Positions 25,703 to 33,792 of a DNA stretch of 64,000 nt are shown here, piece by piece. The DNA comes from Limnohabitans parvus II-B4. GTDB taxonomy: Bacteria > Pseudomonadota > Gammaproteobacteria > Burkholderiales > Burkholderiaceae_C. The DNA lies in contig NZ_NESN01000002.1 of the NCBI RefSeq assembly GCF_003063455.1, positions 1 to 64,000 of the forward strand, in the 5' to 3' direction. The position numbers and the translations under genes are program-made. Position 1 is the first letter of the stretch. Every line of letters starts with the position of its first letter. The notes beneath the pieces are model-generated. The model did not search any database. It had not been told where the DNA came from and worked only from the letters and a program-made list of their open reading frames with translations.

Positions 25703-25714
25703 ATTCCGAATATT
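25692..25714. promoter_or_regulatory. Perfect 8-bp inverted repeat over the tpsB start, possible operator
   Basis: AATATTCG (25692-25699) and CGAATATT (25707-25714) flank a 7-bp spacer that contains the tpsB ATG. A TTGACA hexamer lies just upstream on the minus strand (25727-25722). If TTGACA is a -35 box, the matching -10 would fall inside the repeat. It could be an operator, a translation-controlling hairpin, or chance in an AT-rich stretch (about 25703-25778). Confidence 0.4.
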
Positions 25715-25778
25715 ATGAAATTGTCAACTCCTTACCCAAAAAAAACCAAAGATTTCAATTTCAATAACTTTATCGAAA

Positions 25779-26189
25779 TTACTGGCGCGGAATTGTTACA
25801 AATGTCAATTTGTGCAATCCAGCAGCTTGCGCCAACGCCATGACTTGGGCAACCCGGCCATAAGGAACCGCTTCGTCGGCTTGAACTTGCAGTTGGTAAT
25901 GCGGCATCTTGCCATCGGCCACCATGAAAGCCTTGAGCTCAGCCTCCGAAGTATTGGATCCTTTGTACTTCATTGATCCATCTTTGAAAATTACAAGTAC
26001 CTCATTTTTTACTTGATCGCGCTGCGCCAAGGCATCCGTCTGGGGCAATGAAATCTTCATGGCCTGCGGGGTGATCATGGGGGCTGTGACGATAAAAATA
26101 ATCAAAAGCACCAGCATCACATCCACCAACGGCGTGACATTGATTTCGGCAATGGCACCATCCGTGTCACCAGAATTGCGCATGCTCAT
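25779..26189 (-). CDS. exbD: ExbD-type biopolymer transport protein
   Basis: A 136-residue inner-membrane component of the proton-driven ExbB-ExbD-TonB energy module. It has the family order: a short cytoplasmic N terminus, INVTPLVDVMLVLLIIFIVT as a single membrane helix (about 17-37) carrying the conserved Asp that translocates protons, then a periplasmic domain ending in TFVTIPRQ. The start overlaps the end of exbB by 4 bp (ATGA), showing translational coupling. The tpsB gene follows on the same strand after 76 bp. It could also be read as TolR, but the neighbouring TonB favours ExbD. Confidence 0.93.
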   Translation of the reverse strand: MSMRNSGDTDGAIAEINVTPLVDVMLVLLIIFIVTAPMITPQAMKISLPQTDALAQRDQVKNEVLVIFKDGSMKYKGSNTSEAELKAFMVADGKMPHYQLQVQADEAVPYGRVAQVMALAQAAGLHKLTFVTIPRQ

Positions 26190-26836
26190 TTTTGCCCCCC
26201 GGGGTCAGATGACAAATATTTCATGGCCAACCGGGCAAAAGCATCGGCAAAAGACTCCATCTGCGTGATTCGCAGCTTTTGTTTACGCAGCAATAGATTG
26301 TAAAAAAATACAGCAGGCACGGCCACGGCAATGCCTACAGCGGTGGCAATCAAGGCCTCACCAACAGGGCCAGCCACCACATCTATGCTCGCTTGACCGG
26401 TTTCACCGATGTGTTTGAGTGCATTCATGATGCCCCAGACCGTACCAAAAAGTCCCACAAAAGGTGAAATGGAACCAATCGTTGCCAGCTCCGATAGACC
26501 CCGCTCTTGCGTGCGCAGTTGCTCCTGCATCGACTGATGCAATGCACGCTCAAGCGCAAGTTGGGGATCGATCAGAACACTGGGGCCACTGGTCTGTAAG
26601 TCCTGAACAGCGTTGACGCCAACGCTCGCCATGCTGGCCAAGGCGCACTGAGACGTTTTGACCAGCCCTGTCAGCTCAGACCATGCGCGCACTTTGAAAA
26701 ATTTTTGCTCGAAAATTTTCATCTCGCGTACGGTTTTTTGGTTCTGACGCACTTTGACCCACGCCACTGTCCAAGTCACCACCGACAACAGTACCAAGAT
26801 ACCCAACACGGCATTGACAATGAGTGCATCCAACAT
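26186..26836 (-). CDS. exbB: ExbB/TolQ-family proton channel protein
   Basis: A 216-residue MotA/TolQ/ExbB-family protein of the inner membrane that assembles with ExbD into a proton channel powering TonB. Three membrane segments are visible: one at the N terminus (about 8-28) and two in the C-terminal half (ATIGSISPFVGLFGTVWGIM and VGEALIATAVGIAVAVPAVF), with the typical G-T-V-W-G-I signature. It lies 25 bp after tonB and overlaps exbD by 4 bp, so the three form one operon. Confidence 0.94.
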   Translation of the reverse strand: MLDALIVNAVLGILVLLSVVTWTVAWVKVRQNQKTVREMKIFEQKFFKVRAWSELTGLVKTSQCALASMASVGVNAVQDLQTSGPSVLIDPQLALERALHQSMQEQLRTQERGLSELATIGSISPFVGLFGTVWGIMNALKHIGETGQASIDVVAGPVGEALIATAVGIAVAVPAVFFYNLLLRKQKLRITQMESFADAFARLAMKYLSSDPGGQK

Positions 26837-26861
26837 ATTCTTTCCTTTTGTTTGTCCGCGA

Positions 26862-27617
26862 TTATCGGTCGGCTCTTAACTTGAAAGTGATGGGCACCCT
26901 CACCACAGTTTTGATCAGCACGCCGTCCTTGCGAGCAGACCGGAAACGCCAGCCTTTGACGGAATCCAATGCCGATTGATCCAGCCATTCGTTGCCACTG
27001 CTTTGCGCGAGGCTGACGGTAGAGACAGAGCCATCCGGATTGACCTCAACAGTGACTTCCACAGACCCCTCGGCACCGACGCGAAAGGCCGCTTTGGGAT
27101 AGGGGGGCTTAGGATTTTCTTTGTAGGCCGCTTGCACGTCTGGCTCTGCGGTCCTGACTGTTTTTTCTTGTGAAACCTGTGCCTGTCCTTTGGGAACGGC
27201 CATAGTTGTGCTGCCCGGCAATGCAGATGCAGTGGGCTCTTCAGGTGTCGCAATCGGTGCGGGCTTTTCAACAGGTTGGCTCACCCGGGCCGCATCCGGC
27301 GATCTGTTGGGCAAAGCGGGGATAGAGGTTTTTGCAATCGCCGGGCTTTTGCTAGGTGCTGTCTTTTGTGTCGACGTTCGATTTGCCCCCCCGGCCTGCC
27401 CGGCCTGTGCTGTAACAGCTTCTTCGAGACCGCGCTGGAGTTCGGGAGCAGCCGCCCCGATATCGATCGTGATAGGAGGGAGTCTGCGAGACAACTGGAA
27501 ATGTGGAGCCGCCAGCAACAGCAACGCCAACGCCAAGTGAACAGCCGACACCACCCCCAAAATCCTCAAATACTGAGAACCAGAATGTGGCTGCGGGCGC
27601 TCAATAGACAACGGCAT
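26862..27617 (-). CDS. tonB: TonB energy-transducing protein
   Basis: A 251-residue periplasm-spanning energy transducer. One N-terminal membrane helix (about 18-37, ILGVVSAVHLALALLLLAA) is followed by a long linker rich in Pro, Ala and Ser, then a TonB C-terminal domain (about the last 85 residues: NPKPPYPKAAFRVGAEGSVE and GWRFRSARKDG). The open frame extends further upstream to 27776, but that part would overlap the divergent gene at 27678 and looks non-coding. I therefore place the start at the ATG at 27617 (MPLSIER). It heads the tonB-exbB-exbD group next to the TPS genes. Confidence 0.9.
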   Translation of the reverse strand: MPLSIERPQPHSGSQYLRILGVVSAVHLALALLLLAAPHFQLSRRLPPITIDIGAAAPELQRGLEEAVTAQAGQAGGANRTSTQKTAPSKSPAIAKTSIPALPNRSPDAARVSQPVEKPAPIATPEEPTASALPGSTTMAVPKGQAQVSQEKTVRTAEPDVQAAYKENPKPPYPKAAFRVGAEGSVEVTVEVNPDGSVSTVSLAQSSGNEWLDQSALDSVKGWRFRSARKDGVLIKTVVRVPITFKLRADR

Positions 27618-27677
27618 TGCGAATGTAGGTAAACTCAAACGGTTTATACATGAGTTCAACTTGAGGAGAATGCAGCC

Positions 27678-28262
27678 ATGTCTGAGGAAGCAACAAACAC
27701 CGAATCGTCTGAACAAGTCATCAAAGGGCGCAGCGTATTTTTGGTGGAAACAACGCCAGCTGGCATCGCAGTTCAAACGGCCTTACTGACAGAAGATGGC
27801 AAGCTGCTGAATGCACCCGCTATTTTTCCGGACGTGGAATACGCTTTCACGCAAGTTGATGAACTCAAGCGCCTGATTTCAGCCCACTTTTCTCAGGCTG
27901 CACGCTTGGGTGCTCAAGTAGCCGCGCAGCAAGCACAAGCCAATGCAGCACCCACAGACATGGTGGCAGAAAATTCACCACAAACCACTGTAGCCACTTC
28001 GGCTGTTCAGACCAATGACGAGGAGTTCGACGCCGAGACCGTCTCAAGTGTCGGACGCAAGGCACTGGAAAACGTCAAAAAGTTTGTTTACTCGGGCTTG
28101 TCTCAAGTTTCAAAAATTGCCCAGCCTTCCAGCACGGCAACGCCTGTGCCTGAAAACACACCGCACATCGAGACCACCACGGATGCATCGACCACCAACG
28201 GGGGCCGAAAAACGCGCAGCAGCAAAAAAGCAAAGTCCCCTGACGACAGTGGCGCCCATTGA
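27678..28262 (+). CDS. Hypothetical protein, divergent from tonB
   Basis: A 194-residue protein that I do not recognise. The start has a good ribosome-binding site (AGGAG, 9 nt before the ATG). The first about 75 residues look like a folded domain (RSVFLVETTPAGIAVQTALL). An Ala/Gln/Thr-rich, likely disordered middle follows, then a short helix (VGRKALENVKKFVYSGLSQV, about 124-143) and a basic tail with KKAK. There is no signal peptide and no membrane segment, so it should be cytoplasmic. It is divergently transcribed from tonB with 60 bp between the starts and is flanked on the other side by the response regulator; a role in the same island is only inferred. Confidence 0.75.
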   Translation: MSEEATNTESSEQVIKGRSVFLVETTPAGIAVQTALLTEDGKLLNAPAIFPDVEYAFTQVDELKRLISAHFSQAARLGAQVAAQQAQANAAPTDMVAENSPQTTVATSAVQTNDEEFDAETVSSVGRKALENVKKFVYSGLSQVSKIAQPSSTATPVPENTPHIETTTDASTTNGGRKTRSSKKAKSPDDSGAH

Positions 28263-28340
28263 TGTTGATAGGCTGAATCGGCTCACGGCAGCTCAAACGA
28301 TTGACATCGAACAGATCGACGTCATCGCAGTCCCAGGACT

Positions 28341-29039
28341 TCACACGACTTTGAAACGGCAGCTCAATGCATAGCCGAAGCCACGTATGGTGCGAATGGC
28401 TTCAGCAGGTGCACCGCAGGCATCCATCTTTTTCCGCAGGGTACTGATACGCATCTCCAAGTTGGCAGGAGACAAGCCCTTGTCCTTGGCGTCGACCAGT
28501 TGCATCGCCTGCCAACGTTCAAGCTTTTGCCCGACAGCACGGGTCATGGCCACCAGCAACAAACTTTCTGGGTACGTGAGTGAAACGCTGCCAAGAGGGC
28601 CTCGAATATTCAACGCTTGCACGTCCAGAACCAGGTCAAATTCTTCGTTGGACTTTGCAAATTTAATGCGTCTGGCCAAGCTCTGAATGCAAACAAGCAA
28701 TTCGGATTGCTCTACTGGTTTGATCAAATAATTGTCTGCTCCGCAAGAGTATCCCTGTAGCCGGTCCTCTAATTGACCTCGCGCCGTCATGAGCACAACA
28801 CCAGCCGCTGGGTGACTTTTTCTGATGCGCTCTGCCAAGCTGAATCCATTTTCACCAGGCAAGTTCACATCGATCAGATACAAATCTGGTACATCACGCG
28901 TTGGGGTGTCATCGACGTCTTCGGCGCATGACATGGCTGTGACCTGGTGACCGTTCTGGGCGAGCAGTTCTTGCGTCGCTTCACGCAAATTGTCGTTGTC
29001 TTCGACAATGAGAATGTGCAATGAAAGTGAATCCCTCAT
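28341..29039 (-). CDS. OmpR/PhoB-type response regulator
   Basis: A DNA-binding response regulator. The N-terminal receiver (LHILIVEDNDNLREATQELL) has the acidic pair, the phospho-acceptor Asp in YLIDVNLPGENG, a Thr in MTARG and a Lys in LIKPV. The C-terminal winged helix includes ISTLRKKMDACG and IRTIRGFGYAL, typical of the family. The open frame begins at 29060, but GGGAG is well placed for the ATG at 29039 (MRDSLSLH), so I use that; about 232 residues. It lies directly downstream of the histidine kinase gene on the same strand and is its likely partner. Its DNA targets are unknown; the adjacent adhesin island is an obvious candidate. Confidence 0.92.
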   Translation of the reverse strand: MRDSLSLHILIVEDNDNLREATQELLAQNGHQVTAMSCAEDVDDTPTRDVPDLYLIDVNLPGENGFSLAERIRKSHPAAGVVLMTARGQLEDRLQGYSCGADNYLIKPVEQSELLVCIQSLARRIKFAKSNEEFDLVLDVQALNIRGPLGSVSLTYPESLLLVAMTRAVGQKLERWQAMQLVDAKDKGLSPANLEMRISTLRKKMDACGAPAEAIRTIRGFGYALSCRFKVV

Positions 29040-29093
29040 GAGATCAATGCTCCCAAACATGCCACAAAATAATGTCGAGCATAGTCATCACCA

Positions 29094-30959
29094 TTAAACC
29101 TTGGGCAAGGTCAAGACAAAGCAAACATGCTGCGATGTGGGTTGGTATGCAATATGACCGCCCAACGACTGGACCAGGCTTCTGACCAAAAATAGACCCA
29201 GACCAGTTCCTGCCTGACTCTGCGCACCCGGACCTCGATAGTATTTTTCAAACATCTTTGCATCCGGGGGCCACCCTGCACGTCCGGGCACATTGAAAAT
29301 ACTTAATTGAACCCGATCGCCCAGATCTTTCGGAACAATTTGAATGGGCGTCTCTTTGGCCGAATATTTACAAGCGTTTTCTACCAAATTACTCAACACG
29401 ATGGACAGCAACTGTCGATCTGTTTGTAATCGAAGCGGTAGGTTGGGTGACAGATCGATGCGCTCTGGCGTCGGGGCAACAGACACCACATCATCCAGAA
29501 CCTGGATCAAGTTAACGTCCTCCCTTTGCAACTGAAGTTTTTGATCCTGCAATTTATTGGCTTCTACACAACGGTCAATGACATTGTTCATTTCCCGTAT
29601 CGATTTCTTGAGGGCCTGCGCGTTCTTACCATGCTCATCCAGCCGCATGTACATAGTGGCTAACGGCGTCTTGAGCTCGTGTGTGAGCATGGTCAAGAGC
29701 TTTTCCTGCTCATCACGCAACCGTCGATCTTGCTCTGCACGCAACTGCGTCCGAGCCAAAAGACTTTGATTCTCGAACTGAGCTTTACGCATCAGATGGG
29801 TTCGGTATTGGAGCAAGAGAACCACCATCAAGGCACTTGCCAAACCATGTGCCTGGACCAAATAAAGACCGATCTCACCACCTCGTGCCACACCCAGACC
29901 CGGCAAGGCCGCCAACCCCAAAATCACAACAATGATCGAGTAGAAGCCCACCACGAGGAATCGGGAAAGCTTGACAACCGAGACGCGCTGCCCTCGTGGC
30001 TCCACGCCCCAACCCTTGGCGGACCATGCTGCAGCCAACGTCACGAAGGGGGCCAGCAGAACCGACGCCATGTTGATTTTCAAAGCCCACATTGGATGCC
30101 CTGCCCCAAAAATCAGCAGGTTGATAGGCAGCAATAACAACAGGCCTCGCAAAAACCAAACAGCCCAACGCCTGAGTTGATAGTCCTGTAAAAATGCGTA
30201 ATGAAAATATATGGCGGTAGTGGTGGCAAGCATGCTGAACAACGAGGCCAATTGATCAAGCCATTCAGCCGACCAACTTATTGGCCACCACATTCGCATA
30301 TAGCCCAAAGAGCACAACGCGTAGACCAAGGCTGCCGTTTGTTTGACACCAAAGAGTCCGACCATTCTGTCTTTGGTAAAACCCCAGTAGCTGATACCCC
30401 AAACGGCGAAGATCGAGACCACACCTACATAAAGTGCAAACAGCAAATGCTGCTGGGGCATCTGCTGAAGCAGACTTTTTTCGGAGACAACTTCGGCATA
30501 TATTTGCCGAGTACTGCTGGAAATCACGCGCAAAAAGATGTCACGCGGCAAGGGCCCTTCGGGCAAAGGAACCATAAAATCCAAACTGCGCACAGGCTGC
30601 GAAGCAGGGTGAAGAATGTCTCCAGTATGACCTGCAATGCCATTCGATACAGCAGGATCGAAGACCTCAATGCTGTCCAAATAAACCGGGCGCAAGCGCA
30701 AAAAAATTTTGGCCTCCTGTCGCTCTTGCTCTGGTGCATCTATTTTGAGTTTGACCCAAATAACCGATTGACCAAATCCTTGGCTCAGAACCCCCTCATA
30801 GGCTCGAAAATTGGCATGGCGCACCTGTTCCAAAGTTTGCCGTCCACCACCATCTTCCAACCAAGACCGCTGCGAAATCCAATCCTGCGCAGATGTGGTC
30901 GAAGCCACCAGAGCCAACAGGACCGAAACCAAAATGGCACGAATGTCGTTACTCCGCAT
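29094..30959 (-). CDS. 7TMR-DISM sensor histidine kinase
   Basis: A 621-residue membrane sensor kinase. After a signal sequence (about 1-24) comes a periplasmic DISM-type beta-sandwich (about 25-180; motifs VIWVKLKID and FLRLRPVYLDSIEVFD). Seven predicted membrane helices follow (about 185-395), then a coiled-coil, then HisKA with the phospho-acceptor His in LTHELKTPLATMY. The ATPase domain has N box NLVENACKYS and G box GTGLGLFLV. A GAGG sits 6 nt before the ATG. DISM periplasmic domains are thought to bind small carbohydrates or similar ligands, so it may sense an envelope or environmental sugar. It is paired with the response regulator 54 bp downstream. Confidence 0.93.
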   Translation of the reverse strand: MRSNDIRAILVSVLLALVASTTSAQDWISQRSWLEDGGGRQTLEQVRHANFRAYEGVLSQGFGQSVIWVKLKIDAPEQERQEAKIFLRLRPVYLDSIEVFDPAVSNGIAGHTGDILHPASQPVRSLDFMVPLPEGPLPRDIFLRVISSSTRQIYAEVVSEKSLLQQMPQQHLLFALYVGVVSIFAVWGISYWGFTKDRMVGLFGVKQTAALVYALCSLGYMRMWWPISWSAEWLDQLASLFSMLATTTAIYFHYAFLQDYQLRRWAVWFLRGLLLLLPINLLIFGAGHPMWALKINMASVLLAPFVTLAAAWSAKGWGVEPRGQRVSVVKLSRFLVVGFYSIIVVILGLAALPGLGVARGGEIGLYLVQAHGLASALMVVLLLQYRTHLMRKAQFENQSLLARTQLRAEQDRRLRDEQEKLLTMLTHELKTPLATMYMRLDEHGKNAQALKKSIREMNNVIDRCVEANKLQDQKLQLQREDVNLIQVLDDVVSVAPTPERIDLSPNLPLRLQTDRQLLSIVLSNLVENACKYSAKETPIQIVPKDLGDRVQLSIFNVPGRAGWPPDAKMFEKYYRGPGAQSQAGTGLGLFLVRSLVQSLGGHIAYQPTSQHVCFVLTLPKV

Positions 30960-31091
30960 CGGAGCCTCGTTTGGAATGTGGTCTAAAAAACGAGCGACTG
31001 TTCAGGGCGATCATTTTTGTATTTTGCCTGTATGCAATTGCTAACGGCATGACGCCCACTAAGCTTGACGTCAAAAAGTAAAGCCCAAGTG

Positions 31092-31123
31092 AAAAAGGGG
31101 ACAGACTGTGTCTGCCCCCTTTT
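31092..31123 (-). terminator. Rho-independent terminator after tRNA-Met
   Basis: A long hairpin: AAAAGGGG (31093-31100) pairs with CCCCTTTT (31116-31123), and CAGAC pairs with GTCTG around a TGT loop, with one A-C mismatch. On the minus strand it ends in a run of T just past the tRNA 3' end. It also separates the tRNA from the kinase gene. A closely similar hairpin follows ftsZ. Confidence 0.75.
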
Positions 31124-31126
31124 AGA

Positions 31127-31203
31127 TGGTGGTGATAGGTGGATTTGAACCACCGACATCAGCATTATGAATGCTGCGCTCTAACCAACTGAGCTATATC
31201 ACC
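31127..31203 (-). tRNA. tRNA-Met (anticodon CAT), CCA encoded
   Basis: A 77-nt cloverleaf on the minus strand. It starts GGTGATATAGCTCAG, has the anticodon stem CAGCA/TGCTG around TTCATAA, a GGTTCAAATCC T-arm, and an acceptor stem GGTGATA/TATCACC followed by an encoded CCA. The acceptor begins with a G-C pair, so it is not the initiator. A CAT anticodon could also mark a lysidine-modified tRNA-Ile2, but the body resembles elongator tRNA-Met more closely. Confidence 0.93.
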
Positions 31204-31261
31204 GGAAAACGATTGCTTTAGTAAGCTGCGTTAAAGCTTATTAATTTTCTTTAAGGACAAG

Positions 31262-31290
31262 ATTATACACAAATTTTGATGTCAAAAATC
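31262..31290 (-). promoter_or_regulatory. Possible tRNA-Met promoter
   Basis: A perfect TATAAT (31267-31262 on the minus strand) lies about 58 bp before the tRNA. The hexamer at the right distance for a -35 box is poor. A TTGACA is present at 31285-31280 but only 12 bp away, which is too close for a standard sigma-70 promoter. Confidence 0.4.
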
Positions 31291-31298
31291 ATGGCAAC

Positions 31299-31622
31299 GT
31301 GCTGGGGCAACTCCGATTCACCAACGAACCCCTTGATGCCATGGTTCGCCGTTTACGCAGCCTGCAAAACGCCTTGAAACCTGTGGCTTGGGGCAGCGTG
31401 CACGACCGCATGTCCGGTCCTGCCGTGCAGGGCATCGCTTTGCCCATGGCCCACCAGAGCTTGTCCGGATTGGCCATCGAGACGCCTGAAGGACAAGCAT
31501 GGTTGCAGAAAATCGGCGCGATCAGCCCTTCGTTGGACCATCTGACCGAGCATGTGCTGCCCGAAGGACGCGGTGCAGTACACGGCTTGGCCCTTCAAAC
31601 CAGGCTACGCGCATTGGCTTGA
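31299..31622 (+). CDS. Short hypothetical ORF, possibly a gene remnant
   Basis: A 107-residue open frame beginning at a GTG with no visible ribosome-binding site. The frame stays open upstream to about 31245 without an ATG. Residues such as LRSLQNALKPVAWGSVHDRM and VQGIALPMAHQSLSGLAIET look like real protein, with a third-position composition like its neighbours, but I recognise no family. It sits between the tRNA promoter and a convergent acetyltransferase. It may be the 3' end of a gene that lost its front part, or a small unknown protein. Confidence 0.4.
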   Translation: MLGQLRFTNEPLDAMVRRLRSLQNALKPVAWGSVHDRMSGPAVQGIALPMAHQSLSGLAIETPEGQAWLQKIGAISPSLDHLTEHVLPEGRGAVHGLALQTRLRALA

Positions 31623-31643
31623 AATGAGCCGAAAACCCAAGGC

Positions 31644-32135
31644 CTAGCGCTGAAGGTCCAGGGCCCAGTATTGCCCGACCAAATCGTGTCCAAAAGAATG
31701 GTGCTGCTCTTCAGACACCAACACGAACCCTGCTTGCTGGTAAATGCGGCGGGCCGCATGCAGGATGTCGTTGGTCCACAAAGTGAGCTTGACGTAACCC
31801 GTGGCTTTGGCAAACGCGATGCACGCTTCGGTCAAGCGCCTTCCCAGCCCTGCGCCGCGGGCACCGGGCTCCACGTACAGCAAACGCAGCTTGGCTTCTT
31901 GCTCAGACACCTTGACCAGAAAGACCGAGCCCACGATCTGGCCTTCGCGTTCTGCGATCCAGGCGTTCTCCCATGCGGGGTCAAAGTTCTTCACAAACTG
32001 CGCAGCGATCTCGGCCACCAAGGCCTCGAATGTGCCATCCCAGCCGTATTCCTGCGCATACAAAATGCCCTGGCGGTGTGCCACCCAGCCAATGTCACCG
32101 ACTTGCAAGGGGCGCAAAACTATGGGGGCACTCAT
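31644..32135 (-). CDS. GNAT-family N-acetyltransferase
   Basis: Transfers an acetyl group from acetyl-CoA to an unknown amine substrate. The acetyl-CoA loop RGAGLGRRL is preceded by a beta-strand with LRLLYVEPGA and followed by AKATGYVKLTLWTN and RIYQQAGFVLV, the standard order of the GNAT fold. I place the start at ATG 32135 (MSAPIVLRPL, 163 residues), where the fold begins. An in-frame ATG at 32180 would extend it and overlap the acyl-CoA ligase stop by 8 bp, so the two genes may be translationally coupled. Confidence 0.87.
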   Translation of the reverse strand: MSAPIVLRPLQVGDIGWVAHRQGILYAQEYGWDGTFEALVAEIAAQFVKNFDPAWENAWIAEREGQIVGSVFLVKVSEQEAKLRLLYVEPGARGAGLGRRLTEACIAFAKATGYVKLTLWTNDILHAARRIYQQAGFVLVSEEQHHSFGHDLVGQYWALDLQR

Positions 32136-32172
32136 GCTGAATTCTTGGTACGGCTGCCGCATGGGAACTGCA

Positions 32173-33732
32173 TTACGCATAACGCACCCGCAAATCTCGC
32201 TTGAGCAATTTGCCGCTCGGGTTCTTGGGCAACGCGTCGGTGAAGACCACGCGCTTGGGTGTCTTGAAGCCGGCCATGTGCTGGGCGCAGTGCGCCATCA
32301 CCGCCGCCTCGTCCAGCGCCTGACCGGCCTTGACCACGATCACCGCTGTCACCGCCTCCACCCACTTGGGGTCAGGCAAACCAATCACCGCCACTTCGCT
32401 GACTTGCGGCAGGCGGTAAATCATTTCTTCCACCTCGCGGCTGGCGACGTTTTCGCCACCGGACTTGATCATGTCCTTCTTGCGGTCGACCACGGTGATG
32501 TAACCCTCATCGTCGATGACACCCAGATCACCGCTGTGGAACCAGTCACCCTCAAATGAGGCTTGGGTGCGTTCGTCGTCATGGAAGTAGCCCAGCATCA
32601 AATGCGGCGAGCGGTGCACGATCTCGCCCACCTCACCCACGGCCACGTCCTGCATGTCGTCGTTGACCACACGCGTTTCGACGTTGCGCACGGCCTTGCC
32701 GCAAGAACCCGGTTTGCGCAGCTGGTCTTCGGGAGACAGCATGGTGGCCAAGGGCGCGATTTCGGTCTGGCCGTACAGATTCCACAGCCGCACTTGGGGC
32801 AGGCGCGACGCCAGCTCTTTGAGCACCTCCACCGGCATGATGGACGCGCCGTAGTAGCCCTTGGCCAGTTGGGCGAGTTTGCCCGCATCCATCAGCGGCG
32901 AGCGCAGCAGCGCAATCCACACCGTGGGCGGCGCAAAGAAGCTGGTGATGCCGAACTTTTCGAGCATGGGCAGCAGGTTGTCGGGCGTGGGTTTGGACGT
33001 GATGACGTTGGTGCTGCCCATGTAAATGGCCGGGCCAAAGAACACATCAAGCTGGGCGCAGTGGTACAGCGGCAGCGCGTGCAGGGCCACGTCCGCCTCG
33101 GCGATTTCGGCGTCGATCACGCAGCTGACGTATTGCCACAGCACCGCATCGTGCGTGAGCTGAGCACCCTTGGGAGACGATTCGGTGCCGCTGGTGTAGA
33201 CGATCTGCGCCACGTCGTAGCTGCCCAGTTGCACATCGGGCAGGGCATCGGTGCAAGCGGCCAGCGTGTCAAAGCTGTGCATGCCCGCCACGGGCTGGCT
33301 GGGGTCTTCGGATGGCAGCCAGATGAATTGCTGCACCTGCGTGTCCAGCTTGGATGCGGCCTGCGCCAGCTCGGCCAGACCGCTGTCGGTGGCCAAAGTT
33401 TTAGCCCCCGCGTGGCGCAAGATGTAGGCGACTTCCTCAGACTTGAGCATGAAGTTGATCGGCACCATGACCGCACCCCGACGGGCCAACGCAAAGCGCA
33501 GCGCCGCAAAACCATGCGAATTGCGCGCCAGCACCGCCACCTTGTCGCCCTCGGCCACGCCGATGCGGGCCAGGCCTGCGGCCAGGCGGCTTACCAGCGC
33601 ATCGAACTCGGCATAGGTCCAGGTGGTGGTACCGCACACGATGCCGGTTTTGCTGGGCAAGCGGATCGCCGTGCGCCGCAGGGCATCGGCAATGGTCTGA
33701 CGGCGAACGGCGGGGTGGATAACGGCTGACAT
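32173..33732 (-). CDS. Acyl-CoA synthetase (AMP-forming), ANL superfamily
   Basis: A 519-residue ligase that activates a carboxylic acid through an acyl-adenylate to its CoA thioester. Motifs: ATP-binding loop YTSGTESSPKG (179-189; the usual TTG is TES), YGQTE, DWFHSGDLG, DRKKDMIKSGGENV and the C-terminal catalytic Lys in NPSGKLLKR. The substrate (fatty, aromatic or other acid) cannot be read from sequence. It is divergent from a DUF2889 gene, a pairing that often marks fatty- or aromatic-acid catabolism in this order, which is an inference. Confidence 0.93.
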   Translation of the reverse strand: MSAVIHPAVRRQTIADALRRTAIRLPSKTGIVCGTTTWTYAEFDALVSRLAAGLARIGVAEGDKVAVLARNSHGFAALRFALARRGAVMVPINFMLKSEEVAYILRHAGAKTLATDSGLAELAQAASKLDTQVQQFIWLPSEDPSQPVAGMHSFDTLAACTDALPDVQLGSYDVAQIVYTSGTESSPKGAQLTHDAVLWQYVSCVIDAEIAEADVALHALPLYHCAQLDVFFGPAIYMGSTNVITSKPTPDNLLPMLEKFGITSFFAPPTVWIALLRSPLMDAGKLAQLAKGYYGASIMPVEVLKELASRLPQVRLWNLYGQTEIAPLATMLSPEDQLRKPGSCGKAVRNVETRVVNDDMQDVAVGEVGEIVHRSPHLMLGYFHDDERTQASFEGDWFHSGDLGVIDDEGYITVVDRKKDMIKSGGENVASREVEEMIYRLPQVSEVAVIGLPDPKWVEAVTAVIVVKAGQALDEAAVMAHCAQHMAGFKTPKRVVFTDALPKNPSGKLLKRDLRVRYA

Positions 33733-33792
33733 GCTGAGAACTCCTGCGTAGCTATGATTGGGTGATTCAACATCAGACCCGCGAGATTTCCA

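Noticed and set aside
26976..27776. Longer tonB start at 27776
   Set aside because: The extra N-terminal part overlaps the divergent gene at 27678 and lacks homology-like features; the membrane helix follows the later ATG at 27617.
31127..31203. tRNA-Met as an integration site of a genomic island
   Set aside because: No integrase gene and no direct repeat of the tRNA 3' end was seen in the window; the adjacent fragment alone is not enough.
32563..33729. 388-residue plus-strand frame opposite the acyl-CoA ligase
   Set aside because: The ligase on the minus strand has all ANL motifs; the plus-strand translation is antisense-like.
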